Origin: Acidimicrobiales bacterium
GTDB taxonomy: Bacteria > Actinomycetota > Acidimicrobiia > Acidimicrobiales > RAAP-2
Direction of reading: 5' to 3'
Assembly: GCA_017883125.1 (NCBI GenBank)
Contig: JADGOD010000027.1
Span: 1 to 5,703 of the forward strand
DNA length: 5,703 nucleotides
Part shown: positions 1-5,703 of the stretch, one piece after another
Numbering within the stretch: position 1 is the first letter of the stretch
Layout: each line of letters begins with the position of its first letter
Notes under the pieces: model-generated
Database searches by the model: none
Told to the model about the DNA's origin: nothing
What the model saw: only the letters and a program-made list of their open reading frames with translations
Made by a program: the position numbers and the translations under genes

Positions 1-2
1 AG

Positions 3-986
3 GAGGAGTACTACCGGGTCGGCAACCCGGAGGGCAAGAGTCGCCGCGAGATGTTCGGCAAGCCGATTCCCTCACCCCCGGCGTTCCGCGAGCCGGCCTC
101 CCGGCTCAAGCTGATGGACGAGCAGGGCATCGACCGAGCCCTGATGTTCCCGACGCTGGCCAGCGTCATCGAGGAGCGGATGCGCACCGAACCGGACACG
201 ATCCACGTCGTGATCCACGCACTCAACGAGTGGATCCACGAGACCTGGGGCTTCAACTACGAGGACCGGATCTTCACGACGCCGGTGATCAGCCCGTGCA
301 TCGTCGAGAAGGGCATCGAGGAGCTCGAGTGGGTCCTCGAGCGCGGTGCGCGCACCATCTTGATTCGGCCCGCCCCGGTCCCCGGTCTGCGCGGGCCACG
401 CTCCTTCGCGCTTCCCGAGTTCGACCCCTTCTGGGCGAGGGTCGTCGAGGCGGACATCCCCGTCATGATGCACTCCTCCGACAGCGGATACTCCCGCTAC
501 GTCAGCGAGTGGACGGGCGGCAACACCGAGATGCTCCCCTTCGTGCCGCAGACCTTCCGGATGCTCCAGTCCTGGCGGGCCATCGAGGACGCCGCATCCT
601 CTCTCGTCTGCCACGGCGCCCTCACGCGCTTCCCTGACCTAAGGATCGCGATCGTCGAGAACGGCATGAGCTGGGTCCGGCCGCTGCTCCTGGGGATGAA
701 GAACCTCTACAAGAAGGCCCCGCAGGACTTCCCCGAGAACCCGATCGAGGCCTTCAAGCGCTGCATCTACATCAGCCCCTTCTGGGAGGACGACCTCGCT
801 GAGCTGGCCGAGCTCATCGGCGAGGACCACGTCCTCTTCGGCTCGGACTACCCGCACCCCGAGGGCCTCGCGGACCCGGCCGCCTACACCGCCGAGCTCA
901 GGGAGAAGGGGCTCTCCGAGGAGCTGATCCGCAAGCTCATGGGCGAGAACATGGCTCGCCTGCTGAAGGTCCCCGTCGCCGTCTGA
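3..986 (+). CDS. Amidohydrolase, ACMSD-like metal-dependent TIM-barrel hydrolase/decarboxylase (5' partial)
   Basis: The reading frame is already open at base 3 and continues to TGA at 984-986, giving 327 visible residues. The first in-frame ATG (base 51) is unlikely to be the true start: the 16 residues before it (EEYYRVGNPEGKSRRE) read as normal family sequence, and the family is usually nearer 370-400 residues. The missing N-terminus would carry the first metal-binding His motif. Visible family features, numbered from base 3, are a putative metal-ligand His157 in VMMHSS, a second His204 in VCHGA, the strand PDLRIAIVENG around 213-220, and the C-terminal FGSDYPHPEG with candidate catalytic Asp282. 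The family (amidohydro_2) includes aminocarboxymuconate semialdehyde and resorcylate decarboxylases as well as hydrolases, so the reaction is not settled. It would be cytosolic, with no membrane segment in the visible part. A hairpin follows immediately, so it appears to be the last gene of a rightward unit. Confidence 0.88.
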   Translation, partial: EEYYRVGNPEGKSRREMFGKPIPSPPAFREPASRLKLMDEQGIDRALMFPTLASVIEERMRTEPDTIHVVIHALNEWIHETWGFNYEDRIFTTPVISPCIVEKGIEELEWVLERGARTILIRPAPVPGLRGPRSFALPEFDPFWARVVEADIPVMMHSSDSGYSRYVSEWTGGNTEMLPFVPQTFRMLQSWRAIEDAASSLVCHGALTRFPDLRIAIVENGMSWVRPLLLGMKNLYKKAPQDFPENPIEAFKRCIYISPFWEDDLAELAELIGEDHVLFGSDYPHPEGLADPAAYTAELREKGLSEELIRKLMGENMARLLKVPVAV

Positions 987-987
987 G

Positions 988-1027
988 CGGAGAGGGCCGC
1001 CGTGGTTCGCCGGAGCGGCCCTCTCCG
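988..1027 (+). terminator. Strong G+C-rich hairpin terminator after the amidohydrolase
   Basis: A perfect 13-bp inverted repeat, CGGAGAGGGCCGC at 988-1000 and its complement at 1015-1027, encloses a 14-base loop and begins one base after the amidohydrolase stop codon. No U-tract follows on the plus strand, so it is a stem-loop of the kind common in high-GC bacteria rather than a textbook intrinsic terminator. The position and perfect stem support a role in ending transcription or protecting the 3' end. Confidence 0.7.
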
Positions 1028-1048
1028 TCGTCGGGCGGGCCAGGCCTG

Positions 1049-1078
1049 AAAAGCGCAGGTCAAAGAGCCGCCCTGCGC
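1049..1078 (-). terminator. Intrinsic-type terminator for the alpha/beta-hydrolase gene
   Basis: Read on the minus strand, a 7-bp stem (GCGCAGG at 1072-1078 pairing with CCTGCGC at 1053-1059) with a 12-base loop is followed directly by TTTTC (1052-1048). It lies 72 bases beyond the alpha/beta-hydrolase stop codon. Together with the plus-strand hairpin at 988-1027 it forms a double terminator between two convergent genes. Confidence 0.55.
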
Positions 1079-1149
1079 AGCGAGATGATCAGCGACGTAG
1101 ACGGTGAGGGTTCGCCCGACGAGCCACGTGCCATCCACAAGAGGCCCTC

Positions 1150-2019
1150 TCAGCTGAACGCTTCGCGTGCCCATTCGTCGAGCATCGGGGCGAGGAGCGG
1201 CCAGCGGGCGAAGAGACCCTCGCCCTTTGCTCCCGGTCGGGACGCGGAGCGCTCGTTCCACTCGTTCTCGCCCCAAGGGGGGTCGACGAGCCGGGAGTTC
1301 GGGAGCAGGTCCGCCAGCTTCTCCGACGTCTCCAGGGTGTGGTTCGCGTCGCTCGCGCCGCTCCGGAGGACGAGCGCAGGGATGCGGAGCTGGCGGGCGT
1401 CCACATCGGGAAGGCCGGAGATCAGCGCGCCCTCGCAGGGGCAGTAGGTCACCATCCATTGCTCCAGGATCGCGATGAACTCCTTGGGGTCCATGTCGAG
1501 GAAGCGTTGGCGGTTCCCGCTGTTGCGCTCGAGAACCTCGGCCCACTCGGGGAGCGCAACGACCGCCTCCATGCCGCCGCTCTTCCACGCCGCCGCGAGC
1601 GATCCGCCGCAGTAGTGCACGCCGAGGGTCATCTGGCCGTAGATCCCGCCGCTGATCCACCACATCGCCAGGGCGGCGGCGACGTCGTGATGGCGTGCCG
1701 CAGTGAGCAGCGAGACCCTCGCCCCCCCCGAGCCTCCGATGATGACGGCCGGCGCCATGTCGAGGTGCCGCAGCAGCCCGGCCAGGACGTCTGCCTGCAT
1801 GGCTGACTCGGAGGACCCGGAGAAGCACACATCGGACTCTCCGGTGTTCGGTCGATCCCAGATGAGCACGCGGTTGCCCCGCCGGGCGAGCTCGGTCGCC
1901 AGCTCTCGCACCCCGGAGGATTCCTTGCTGAACCTTCCTCCGGGAGTGATGACCCACGGGCGACCTTCACCGATCACCTCGTAGCCGATCCGAAGCCCCT
2001 CCACGGTCGCAAAAGCCAT
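1150..2019 (-). CDS. Alpha/beta-hydrolase fold protein
   Basis: A 289-residue cytosolic protein of normal length for a single-domain alpha/beta-hydrolase. The N-terminal strand and oxyanion region (VITPGGRF, 23-30) is followed by IWDRPNTGESD (53-63), a typical alpha/beta-hydrolase motif. The nucleophile elbow is GGSGG at 95-99, with Ser97 as nucleophile. A lid of about 125-205 precedes strand ALVLRSGASDANHT (215-228), where Asp224 is the likely acid. There is no histidine after His227, and the region where the catalytic His is normally found reads DPPWGENEW (246-254). Either His227 serves or the enzyme is atypical. The ATG at 2019 opens the conserved N-terminus (VEGLRIGYEVIGEG). No clear Shine-Dalgarno is seen before it, so translation may be leaderless or weak. 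It is transcribed alone and convergently with the amidohydrolase. Substrate unknown; an ester or C-C bond hydrolase is possible. Confidence 0.85.
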   Translation of the reverse strand: MAFATVEGLRIGYEVIGEGRPWVITPGGRFSKESSGVRELATELARRGNRVLIWDRPNTGESDVCFSGSSESAMQADVLAGLLRHLDMAPAVIIGGSGGARVSLLTAARHHDVAAALAMWWISGGIYGQMTLGVHYCGGSLAAAWKSGGMEAVVALPEWAEVLERNSGNRQRFLDMDPKEFIAILEQWMVTYCPCEGALISGLPDVDARQLRIPALVLRSGASDANHTLETSEKLADLLPNSRLVDPPWGENEWNERSASRPGAKGEGLFARWPLLAPMLDEWAREAFS

Positions 2020-2298
2020 GGCTCAACGTACCATGCGTCGGGTCCGGGACATCAGGTGCTTGATCGGTTAACCAGACAGGGGAATCGCTGGAATAGGGAC
2101 CAAATGGATCGGCCTGGGATCCCCCCGGAGGCTCCGTAGCTCGGAAGTGAAGATGGAGGACGGCCACAGACAAACCTTCCCAGAGGTGCTCCCCGCCTGA
2201 ACTGAGTCCCGACCAACCAGAACTCCATGAGCAACTTCGGTGACGCGGGGAATCCCGCCCGACGCGCGTGGTGCATGGAGGCACGGAGGAGCAGATTC
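2020..2298. other. Intergenic stretch with no convincing gene
   Basis: This lies between the alpha/beta-hydrolase start and the small plus-strand gene and should hold the promoters of both, since they diverge. Frames that stay open here on the minus strand have irregular third positions and unnatural composition, and none resembles a known family. Only short palindromes are seen: GGTTAACC (2066-2073), GGGATCCC (2116-2123) and a 5-bp stem GCGGG/CCCGC with a 4-base loop (2245-2258). No confident -35/-10 pair was found. No tRNA or other RNA fold was recognised by eye. Confidence 0.5.
2285..2291 (+). promoter_or_regulatory. Ribosome binding site for the small membrane protein
   Basis: GGAGGAG lies seven bases before GTG at 2299. 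This strong site favours that GTG over the in-frame ATGs at 2227 and 2275, neither of which has a comparable site at a suitable distance. Confidence 0.5.
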
Positions 2299-2460
2299 GT
2301 GACCGAGTCGAAGACGCAAAGCGGTTCGTCATCCGCTCCCCGGTCGAGAAGAGTCGTCCTCCGACTCGCTCAGCTGGCACTCACCATCGTGGTGATCATC
2401 GCCGCCAAGCTCATTGACCGGCACAACCGCTGGTGGTCTGCGTCAGTGCCTATCTTCTGA
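2299..2460 (+). CDS. Small single-pass membrane protein, hypothetical
   Basis: A 53-residue reading frame starting at GTG with a good ribosome binding site and ending at TGA 2458-2460. Residues 1-18 are polar and end in basic SRR. Residues 19-38 (VVLRLAQLALTIVVIIAAKL) form one hydrophobic segment, followed by a basic and tryptophan-containing tail (DRHNRWW, 40-46). The arrangement suggests one transmembrane helix with an unassigned topology. No family is recognised. It stands alone and converges with the oxidoreductase gene that ends at 2499. Codon third positions are less uniformly G/C than in the neighbouring enzymes, so it may be a young, transferred or non-coding frame. An in-frame ATG at 2275 would add eight residues. 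The strong start signal and the membrane segment are the only support. Confidence 0.45.
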   Translation: MTESKTQSGSSSAPRSRRVVLRLAQLALTIVVIIAAKLIDRHNRWWSASVPIF

Positions 2461-2498
2461 TGGTCTGAGGTCGAGCACTGATGCGTCGCTGCGCGCCG

Positions 2499-3365
2499 TC
2501 ACGATCCCTCTACGAAGGGGTAGATCCGGGTGAAGTCGGCGCCGGGCTCGGCGGCAGCGAACTGCTCCCACACCGACGCGGTGGTCGCCCCGATCGCCGA
2601 CGGGCCACCACCCTCCTCGACGGCGCGCAGGTAGAGCTTCATGTCCTTCGTCATCAACGAGTTGGTGAACCCGGAGGCGTAGCGGCCGGTCAACACGTGG
2701 TTGGGGAACTTGTCGCTCGTCGCCGTGTTTCGGCCGCTCGCCCCGTTCAGCACTTCCAGCATCGTTGCCATGTCGAGGCCGGCGGCCGTCCCGAACGCGA
2801 TCGCCTCGCTGGTCGCGGCGAGCGCGGTCGCCGAGAGGAAGTTGTTGGCGAGCTTCATCGCCTGCGCGAGCCCGGGCTGGTCGCCGACACGGTGGCGGCG
2901 GTCGCTCAGGCCAGCGAGCACCGGCTCAACGTATGCGCACGCGTCGTCGGCAGCGGCGTACATCACGGCCAGCGTGCGCGCCCGTGCGCCGTCGACGCCG
3001 CCCGAGACGGGAGCGTCGACATAGGCGATCCCCTCGTTGGCGAGCAGCGCGGCGACTGACCGCGCGGCGCTCGGGCCGACCGTCGAGGTGTCGACCACGT
3101 GTGTGGCCCGGCGATCGGCGACGGCGAGGATGGCGAGCGCCACGTTCTCTGACGCCGAGCCGTCAGGGAGGCTGAGCACGACCACCTCGGAGCGGCGGGC
3201 GACCTCGGCGACGTCTTGCACATGGGTGACCCCATCGGGCGCGCGATCGGGGCCGAGGGCATCGTGGGCGACGACAGTGTGGCCGGTGCCCACGAGGTTC
3301 GAAGCGAGCGCGCTACCCATGTTGCCGAGGCCGATGAAGCCGACTGCCTCGATCGCCGCGCTCAC
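2499..3365 (-). CDS. 3-hydroxyisobutyrate dehydrogenase-like NAD(P)-dependent oxidoreductase
   Basis: A 288-residue soluble member of the beta-hydroxyacid dehydrogenase family (3-hydroxyisobutyrate dehydrogenase, tartronate semialdehyde reductase and relatives), full length for the family. The N-terminal Rossmann motif is GFIGLGNMG (9-17). The substrate-binding motif is DAPVSGG (117-123). The catalytic lysine is Lys171 in AMKLANN, with Asn174 and Asn175 following, and the C-terminal helical domain has the characteristic Lys240-Asp241 pair. These enzymes oxidise or reduce a 3-hydroxy acid and its semialdehyde. Which acid, and NAD versus NADP, cannot be read reliably. The start is GTG at 3365, overlapping the stop of the upstream CMD-family gene by four bases (GTGA), so translation is probably coupled. 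A longer in-frame start at 3605 would run through the upstream gene in a wrong-looking frame and is rejected. Third gene of the minus-strand cluster; no clear terminator was seen after it. Confidence 0.9.
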   Translation of the reverse strand: MSAAIEAVGFIGLGNMGSALASNLVGTGHTVVAHDALGPDRAPDGVTHVQDVAEVARRSEVVVLSLPDGSASENVALAILAVADRRATHVVDTSTVGPSAARSVAALLANEGIAYVDAPVSGGVDGARARTLAVMYAAADDACAYVEPVLAGLSDRRHRVGDQPGLAQAMKLANNFLSATALAATSEAIAFGTAAGLDMATMLEVLNGASGRNTATSDKFPNHVLTGRYASGFTNSLMTKDMKLYLRAVEEGGGPSAIGATTASVWEQFAAAEPGADFTRIYPFVEGS

Positions 3366-3739
3366 GGCTTCGCTGAGCGGAGGGCTCGGATCTCGCGCCG
3401 GGCAGATATGCCGGCCGGGACGCCGCAGTACGCAGCGACCTGGAACAGCAGCTCGTCGATCTCCTCGTCGGTCACGCCGGTCTGCGCCGTGCTGCCCGCG
3501 TGCAGGCGAAACTCCTCCATTCGGCCGAGCGCGGCCGTCATCGCCATCACCAGGAGGCTGCGGTCGCGCGGAGTGAGTGCGCCGCCGCGTGTCCAGACGC
3601 CCCACGCCGTCGATGTGACGAAGTCTTGGAACTGCTGGGCGACGGGGTCCGGATCGGCGGTCTGGCTGTCGACGTAGTCGTCACCGAGCATCGCCCGGCG
3701 CATGGCGCGGGCAGCCCGCAGCTGCTCGGTCTCTTCCAT
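3362..3739 (-). CDS. Carboxymuconolactone decarboxylase / AhpD-family protein
   Basis: A 125-residue all-helical CMD-fold protein of usual length. Family features are FQDFVTSTAWGVWTR (37-51), the helix TPRDRSLLVMAMTAALGRMEEF (56-77, rough span) with the acidic pair Glu75-Glu76 followed by His80, and DEEIDELLFQVAAYCGVPAG (91-110). The last block matches the PcaC-like branch (YCGVPA). There is no CxxC pair, so a classic AhpD peroxidase cycle is unlikely, although a single Cys105 is present. PcaC-type members decarboxylate 4-carboxymuconolactone in protocatechuate breakdown, but many relatives have other or unknown roles, and no other protocatechuate gene is visible here. The ATG at 3739 is chosen because it has AAGGGAG upstream and gives the family length. 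An in-frame ATG at 3805 would add 22 unconserved residues. It lies 109 bases after the aldehyde dehydrogenase and overlaps the next gene by four bases. Confidence 0.87.
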   Translation of the reverse strand: MEETEQLRAARAMRRAMLGDDYVDSQTADPDPVAQQFQDFVTSTAWGVWTRGGALTPRDRSLLVMAMTAALGRMEEFRLHAGSTAQTGVTDEEIDELLFQVAAYCGVPAGISARREIRALRSAKP

Positions 3740-3743
3740 GGTG

Positions 3744-3750
3744 CTCCCTT
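3744..3750 (-). promoter_or_regulatory. Ribosome binding site of the CMD-family gene
   Basis: AAGGGAG on the minus strand, four bases before ATG 3739. It decides between this start and the in-frame ATG at 3805. The spacing is slightly short but workable. A very similar AGGGAG site precedes the aldehyde dehydrogenase gene. Confidence 0.55.
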
Positions 3751-3848
3751 TGTAGGTCTTGGCGTGTGACGAAGAGCAAGCATTGCACGTCGTCATCGTG
3801 GCCAACAGCGAGCTACTCGGCCTGGACGCAGTCCGATCTTGTCGGTTG

Positions 3849-5270
3849 TCAGCTCAGCGAGAGGCTGATCGACTTGGTCTGAGCGTATTCGTGGAGAGCC
3901 TCGAGGCCCTTCTCCCGCCCGTAGCCGCTCTGCTTGTAGCCCCCGAGCGGGGTCTCGATGGTGAGAGCGCCCCCGTTGACGGTCACCTGGCCGGCGTCGA
4001 TCTGCTCGGCCAATCGCAAGCCGCGGGCGACGTCGCCGCTCCAGACGCTGGCGAGGAGGCCGTAGTCGGTGTCGTTGGCCATGGCCAGCGCGTCAGCCTC
4101 ATCGGTGAAGGGCATCGTGACGAGCACCGGTCCGAAGACCTCCTCGCGGGCGATCCGCAGATCGGGCCGCACCCCGGCGTAGACGGTCGGTCGGATGTAC
4201 AAGCCTTGCGCTGCGGGTCCGTCGTCGTAGGCGGAACCTCCCGTCGCGGGCACCGCGCCCTCGTCGCTGGCAGTTGCGAAGTGCTCGAGCACCTTGCGGA
4301 ACTGGCTCTCGGTGATCATCGGCCCGAAATCGACACCCGGCTCGAGTCGCTCGACCACGTCGACCACGCGGGCGACGAACTCGTCGTGCACTGAGGCCTC
4401 CACGAGCAGCCGGGTCGTGGCCGTGCACGTCTGGCCGGCGTTCATCGCCACCGCAGAGACAGCGGCGGCAACGGCACGGTCGAGTGGAGAATCGGCGAAC
4501 ACCACGATCGGTGACTTGCCTCCCAGCTCGAGGGTCACAGGGATCAGTCGCTCGGCGGCGATCGAGGCCAGGTACCGACCGGTGGGGACCGAGCCCGTGA
4601 ACGCGATGCGCCGCACGGCGGGGTGCCCGGCCAGGGGGGTGCCTACGTCGGGACCGATGCCGGTGACCACGTTCAGCAGGCCGGCGGGGAGGCCGGCCTC
4701 GGTGGCCAGTCGGGCGAGATGGAGCGTCGAGGTGGAGGTGAACTCCGACGGCTTCGCCACCACGGCGTTGCCGACAGCCAGCGCCGGCGCCAGCCCTCGG
4801 CATGCCTGGTTCAGCGGGAAGTTCCACGGCGTGATGACGGCGATGACGCCGTAGGGCTCGAGGCGGGTGTAGGTGTGGGTGCCACCCCCCTGGTCGATCG
4901 TGCGGCCGTGCTGGGAGCGAAGCACCCCGGCGTAGTACCGGAAGTAGGCAACTGACATGTCAACTTCCATCTTCAGCTGGCCGGTGACCTTGCCCGTGCA
5001 TGCACGCTCGAGCTCCATGAGCTCGTCGGCCCCGGCCTCGATGGCGTTCGCGACTTGGTGGAGGACCTCGGACCGCTCTGCGGCGGAGCGACGCGCCCAC
5101 TCCGGCTGAGCTGCCGAGGCCGCGGCTACCGCCCGGTCCACGTCGGCTGACGACCCCGCCGCGACCTCGTCGCCAGGCTGGCGCGTTACGGGGTCGAGTG
5201 TGGGGAGGTAGGCCCCGCTCGTTGGCTCGTCGGCCTTGCCGCCGATCCAGTGGTTGTGGCGCACGGGCAT
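3849..5270 (-). CDS. NAD(P)-dependent aldehyde dehydrogenase
   Basis: A complete 473-residue aldehyde dehydrogenase superfamily enzyme, cytosolic, oxidising an aldehyde to the acid with NAD(P). All hallmark motifs are intact: TPWNFP (147-152, oxyanion Asn150), VAKPSE (171-176, cofactor-binding Lys173), FTGSVPTG (224-231), ELGGKSP with general base Glu248, NAGQTC with nucleophile Cys282, EEVFGPV (376-382) and the C-terminal GGYKQSGYGREKG (443-455). Overall it resembles the betaine-aldehyde, phenylacetaldehyde and benzaldehyde-type group, but the substrate cannot be assigned. It is slightly short (relatives are often 480-500), mainly because the N-terminus is compact. The ATG at 5270 begins the usual N-terminal HNHWIGGK block and has AGGGAG seven bases upstream. 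It is the first gene of the minus-strand cluster, and the region upstream contains a palindrome that may regulate it. Confidence 0.94.
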   Translation of the reverse strand: MPVRHNHWIGGKADEPTSGAYLPTLDPVTRQPGDEVAAGSSADVDRAVAAASAAQPEWARRSAAERSEVLHQVANAIEAGADELMELERACTGKVTGQLKMEVDMSVAYFRYYAGVLRSQHGRTIDQGGGTHTYTRLEPYGVIAVITPWNFPLNQACRGLAPALAVGNAVVAKPSEFTSTSTLHLARLATEAGLPAGLLNVVTGIGPDVGTPLAGHPAVRRIAFTGSVPTGRYLASIAAERLIPVTLELGGKSPIVVFADSPLDRAVAAAVSAVAMNAGQTCTATTRLLVEASVHDEFVARVVDVVERLEPGVDFGPMITESQFRKVLEHFATASDEGAVPATGGSAYDDGPAAQGLYIRPTVYAGVRPDLRIAREEVFGPVLVTMPFTDEADALAMANDTDYGLLASVWSGDVARGLRLAEQIDAGQVTVNGGALTIETPLGGYKQSGYGREKGLEALHEYAQTKSISLSLS

Positions 5271-5277
5271 GTCAGAA

Positions 5278-5283
5278 CTCCCT
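5278..5283 (-). promoter_or_regulatory. Ribosome binding site of the aldehyde dehydrogenase gene
   Basis: AGGGAG on the minus strand, seven bases before ATG 5270. It supports that start codon. Confidence 0.6.
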
Positions 5284-5288
5284 GAGGG

Positions 5289-5304
5289 TCGGGTACGTAC
5301 CTGA
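5289..5304. promoter_or_regulatory. Palindrome upstream of the aldehyde dehydrogenase cluster, possible operator
   Basis: TCGGGTACGTACCTGA is a 16-bp inverted repeat with one mismatched pair; its central ten bases GGTACGTACC (5292-5301) are perfect. It lies 18 bases upstream of the start codon, just beyond the ribosome binding site and next to the most A+T-rich patch of the window. That placement fits an operator for a dimeric repressor such as the TetR or GntR type. No regulator gene is present in the window, so this is inference. Confidence 0.35.
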
Positions 5305-5342
5305 AGTAAGAAGTTTGCGTTCGACGTTTATCACGATTTCCT
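5302..5342 (-). promoter_or_regulatory. A+T-rich patch, probable promoter region of the minus-strand cluster
   Basis: A roughly 40-base stretch unusually rich in A and T for this window, directly upstream of the aldehyde dehydrogenase leader. On the minus strand TACTTC (5308-5303) could serve as a weak -10 element, which would put the start site close to the palindrome. No matching -35 element was found. The call rests mainly on composition and position. Confidence 0.3.
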
Positions 5343-5345
5343 TCG

Positions 5346-5703
5346 CCGATCCACAGGAGGTTTCGAGGGTGCTGCCACCTCAGCTCCGCGCCGGAGAGCG
5401 ACCTCGGGACGGCCTCGGCGGCGCTCTCGGACCGTGCGAAGTCGATGTCGGTGGGCGCGAGCACCTCGATGAGTGAAGGGCCCGGGCTCCATGAGATCCC
5501 GCTCAGCGATCGCCGCGCCGAGTTCGCAGCGCAGCATCGGCGAGTACCTCAACCTCCGACGCCAGGCCCATCGCGACGAGGGTCGAACCGAGCCAGCCCG
5601 GCGACGAGCATGGCCGGCGTCGCGCAGATGCGCATCGTCGCGGAGCGGCACGTGGTGCTGATCCCCAACGACCGGTTCGGTCCAAGGCGTCGTTGCCCAG
5701 GAG
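5346..5703. other. Region without an intact recognisable gene; possible decayed or window-truncated gene
   Basis: About 360 bases of coding-like G+C-rich sequence with no complete convincing reading frame. On the plus strand AGGAGG (5355-5360) precedes GTG 5369, which opens only 35 codons. A second frame from ATG 5469 runs off the window end; its last part reads MRIVAERHVVLIPNDRFG, loosely like the core of a crotonase (enoyl-CoA hydratase) but without the preceding expected motif. On the minus strand pieces in different frames, ELGAAIAERDLMEPGP (roughly 5545-5495) then PSLIEVLAPTDIDF (roughly 5490-5445), loosely resemble the C-terminus of a thiamine-diphosphate enzyme. Frame changes would be needed for either reading. 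Neither is firm. Confidence 0.35.

Noticed and set aside
72..614. 180-codon minus-strand frame opposite the amidohydrolase
   Set aside because: His/Asp/Arg/Gly-rich antisense translation typical of the complement of a G+C-rich gene. The plus-strand protein has intact metal-site motifs.
884..1957. A 357-codon minus-strand open frame overlapping the alpha/beta-hydrolase gene in another frame
   Set aside because: It is very rich in Arg, Pro, Ala and Gly with no recognisable motif, overlaps a gene with clear family motifs, and runs through both terminators into the amidohydrolase. It is a G+C-driven shadow frame.
1967..2380. 137-codon minus-strand frame across the intergenic stretch
   Set aside because: Irregular codon third positions, Ser/Arg/Pro-rich composition and no motif; it overlaps the alpha/beta-hydrolase start and the better supported small gene.
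3366..3605. 80-codon N-terminal extension of the HIBADH-like gene
   Set aside because: The extension lies wholly inside the CMD-family gene in another frame and has shadow-like composition. The Rossmann motif begins a few residues after GTG 3365, as expected for the family.
3740..3805. 22-residue N-terminal extension of the CMD-family protein from ATG 3805
   Set aside because: The added residues (MATMTTCNACSSSHAKTYKGST) are low-complexity and unlike the family, while ATG 3739 has a ribosome binding site and gives a normal length.
4099..4827. 242-codon alternative-frame ORF inside the aldehyde dehydrogenase gene
   Set aside because: Arg-rich shadow frame. The overlapping aldehyde dehydrogenase frame contains every catalytic motif.
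1..5703. CRISPR array, insertion sequence, tRNA or defence system
   Set aside because: No regularly spaced repeats, terminal inverted repeats with a transposase, cloverleaf fold or defence-type domain was seen on either strand. The window is an ordinary catabolic region apart from the points listed.

Overview
This strongly G+C-rich window, with G or C at most third codon positions, looks like chromosomal DNA of a high-GC soil or aquatic bacterium, most likely an actinomycete-type organism. That assignment rests only on composition, GTG starts and gene families. The genes present are catabolic enzymes. No phage, transposon, CRISPR, rRNA or tRNA feature is visible.

Layout. The left end (3-986, +) is the 3' part of an ACMSD-like amidohydrolase whose N-terminus lies outside the window. 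It ends in a strong G+C-rich hairpin (988-1027). Facing it is a terminator on the other strand (1049-1078, with a short U-run) serving an alpha/beta-hydrolase gene (1150-2019, -). Next come a stretch with no convincing gene (2020-2298) and a small candidate gene for a 53-residue single-pass membrane protein (2299-2460, +). It starts at GTG behind a good ribosome binding site.

The main unit is a three-gene minus-strand cluster transcribed right to left: an NAD(P)-dependent aldehyde dehydrogenase (3849-5270), a carboxymuconolactone-decarboxylase/AhpD-family protein (3362-3739) and a 3-hydroxyisobutyrate-dehydrogenase-like oxidoreductase (2499-3365). The last two overlap by four bases (GTGA) and are probably translationally coupled. 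The first two have very similar AGGGAG-type ribosome binding sites. An almost perfect 16-bp palindrome (5289-5304) lies just upstream of the first gene and could be an operator.

Function as a whole (inference). An aldehyde dehydrogenase, a beta-hydroxyacid-type dehydrogenase, a small CMD-fold protein, an ACMSD-like amidohydrolase and an alpha/beta-hydrolase together suggest breakdown of an aromatic or related organic acid or aldehyde. No substrate can be named from the sequence. The right end (about 5346-5703) has no intact recognisable gene. It reads as short coding-like pieces in changing frames on both strands, so it may be a decayed gene or a gene cut by the window edge.
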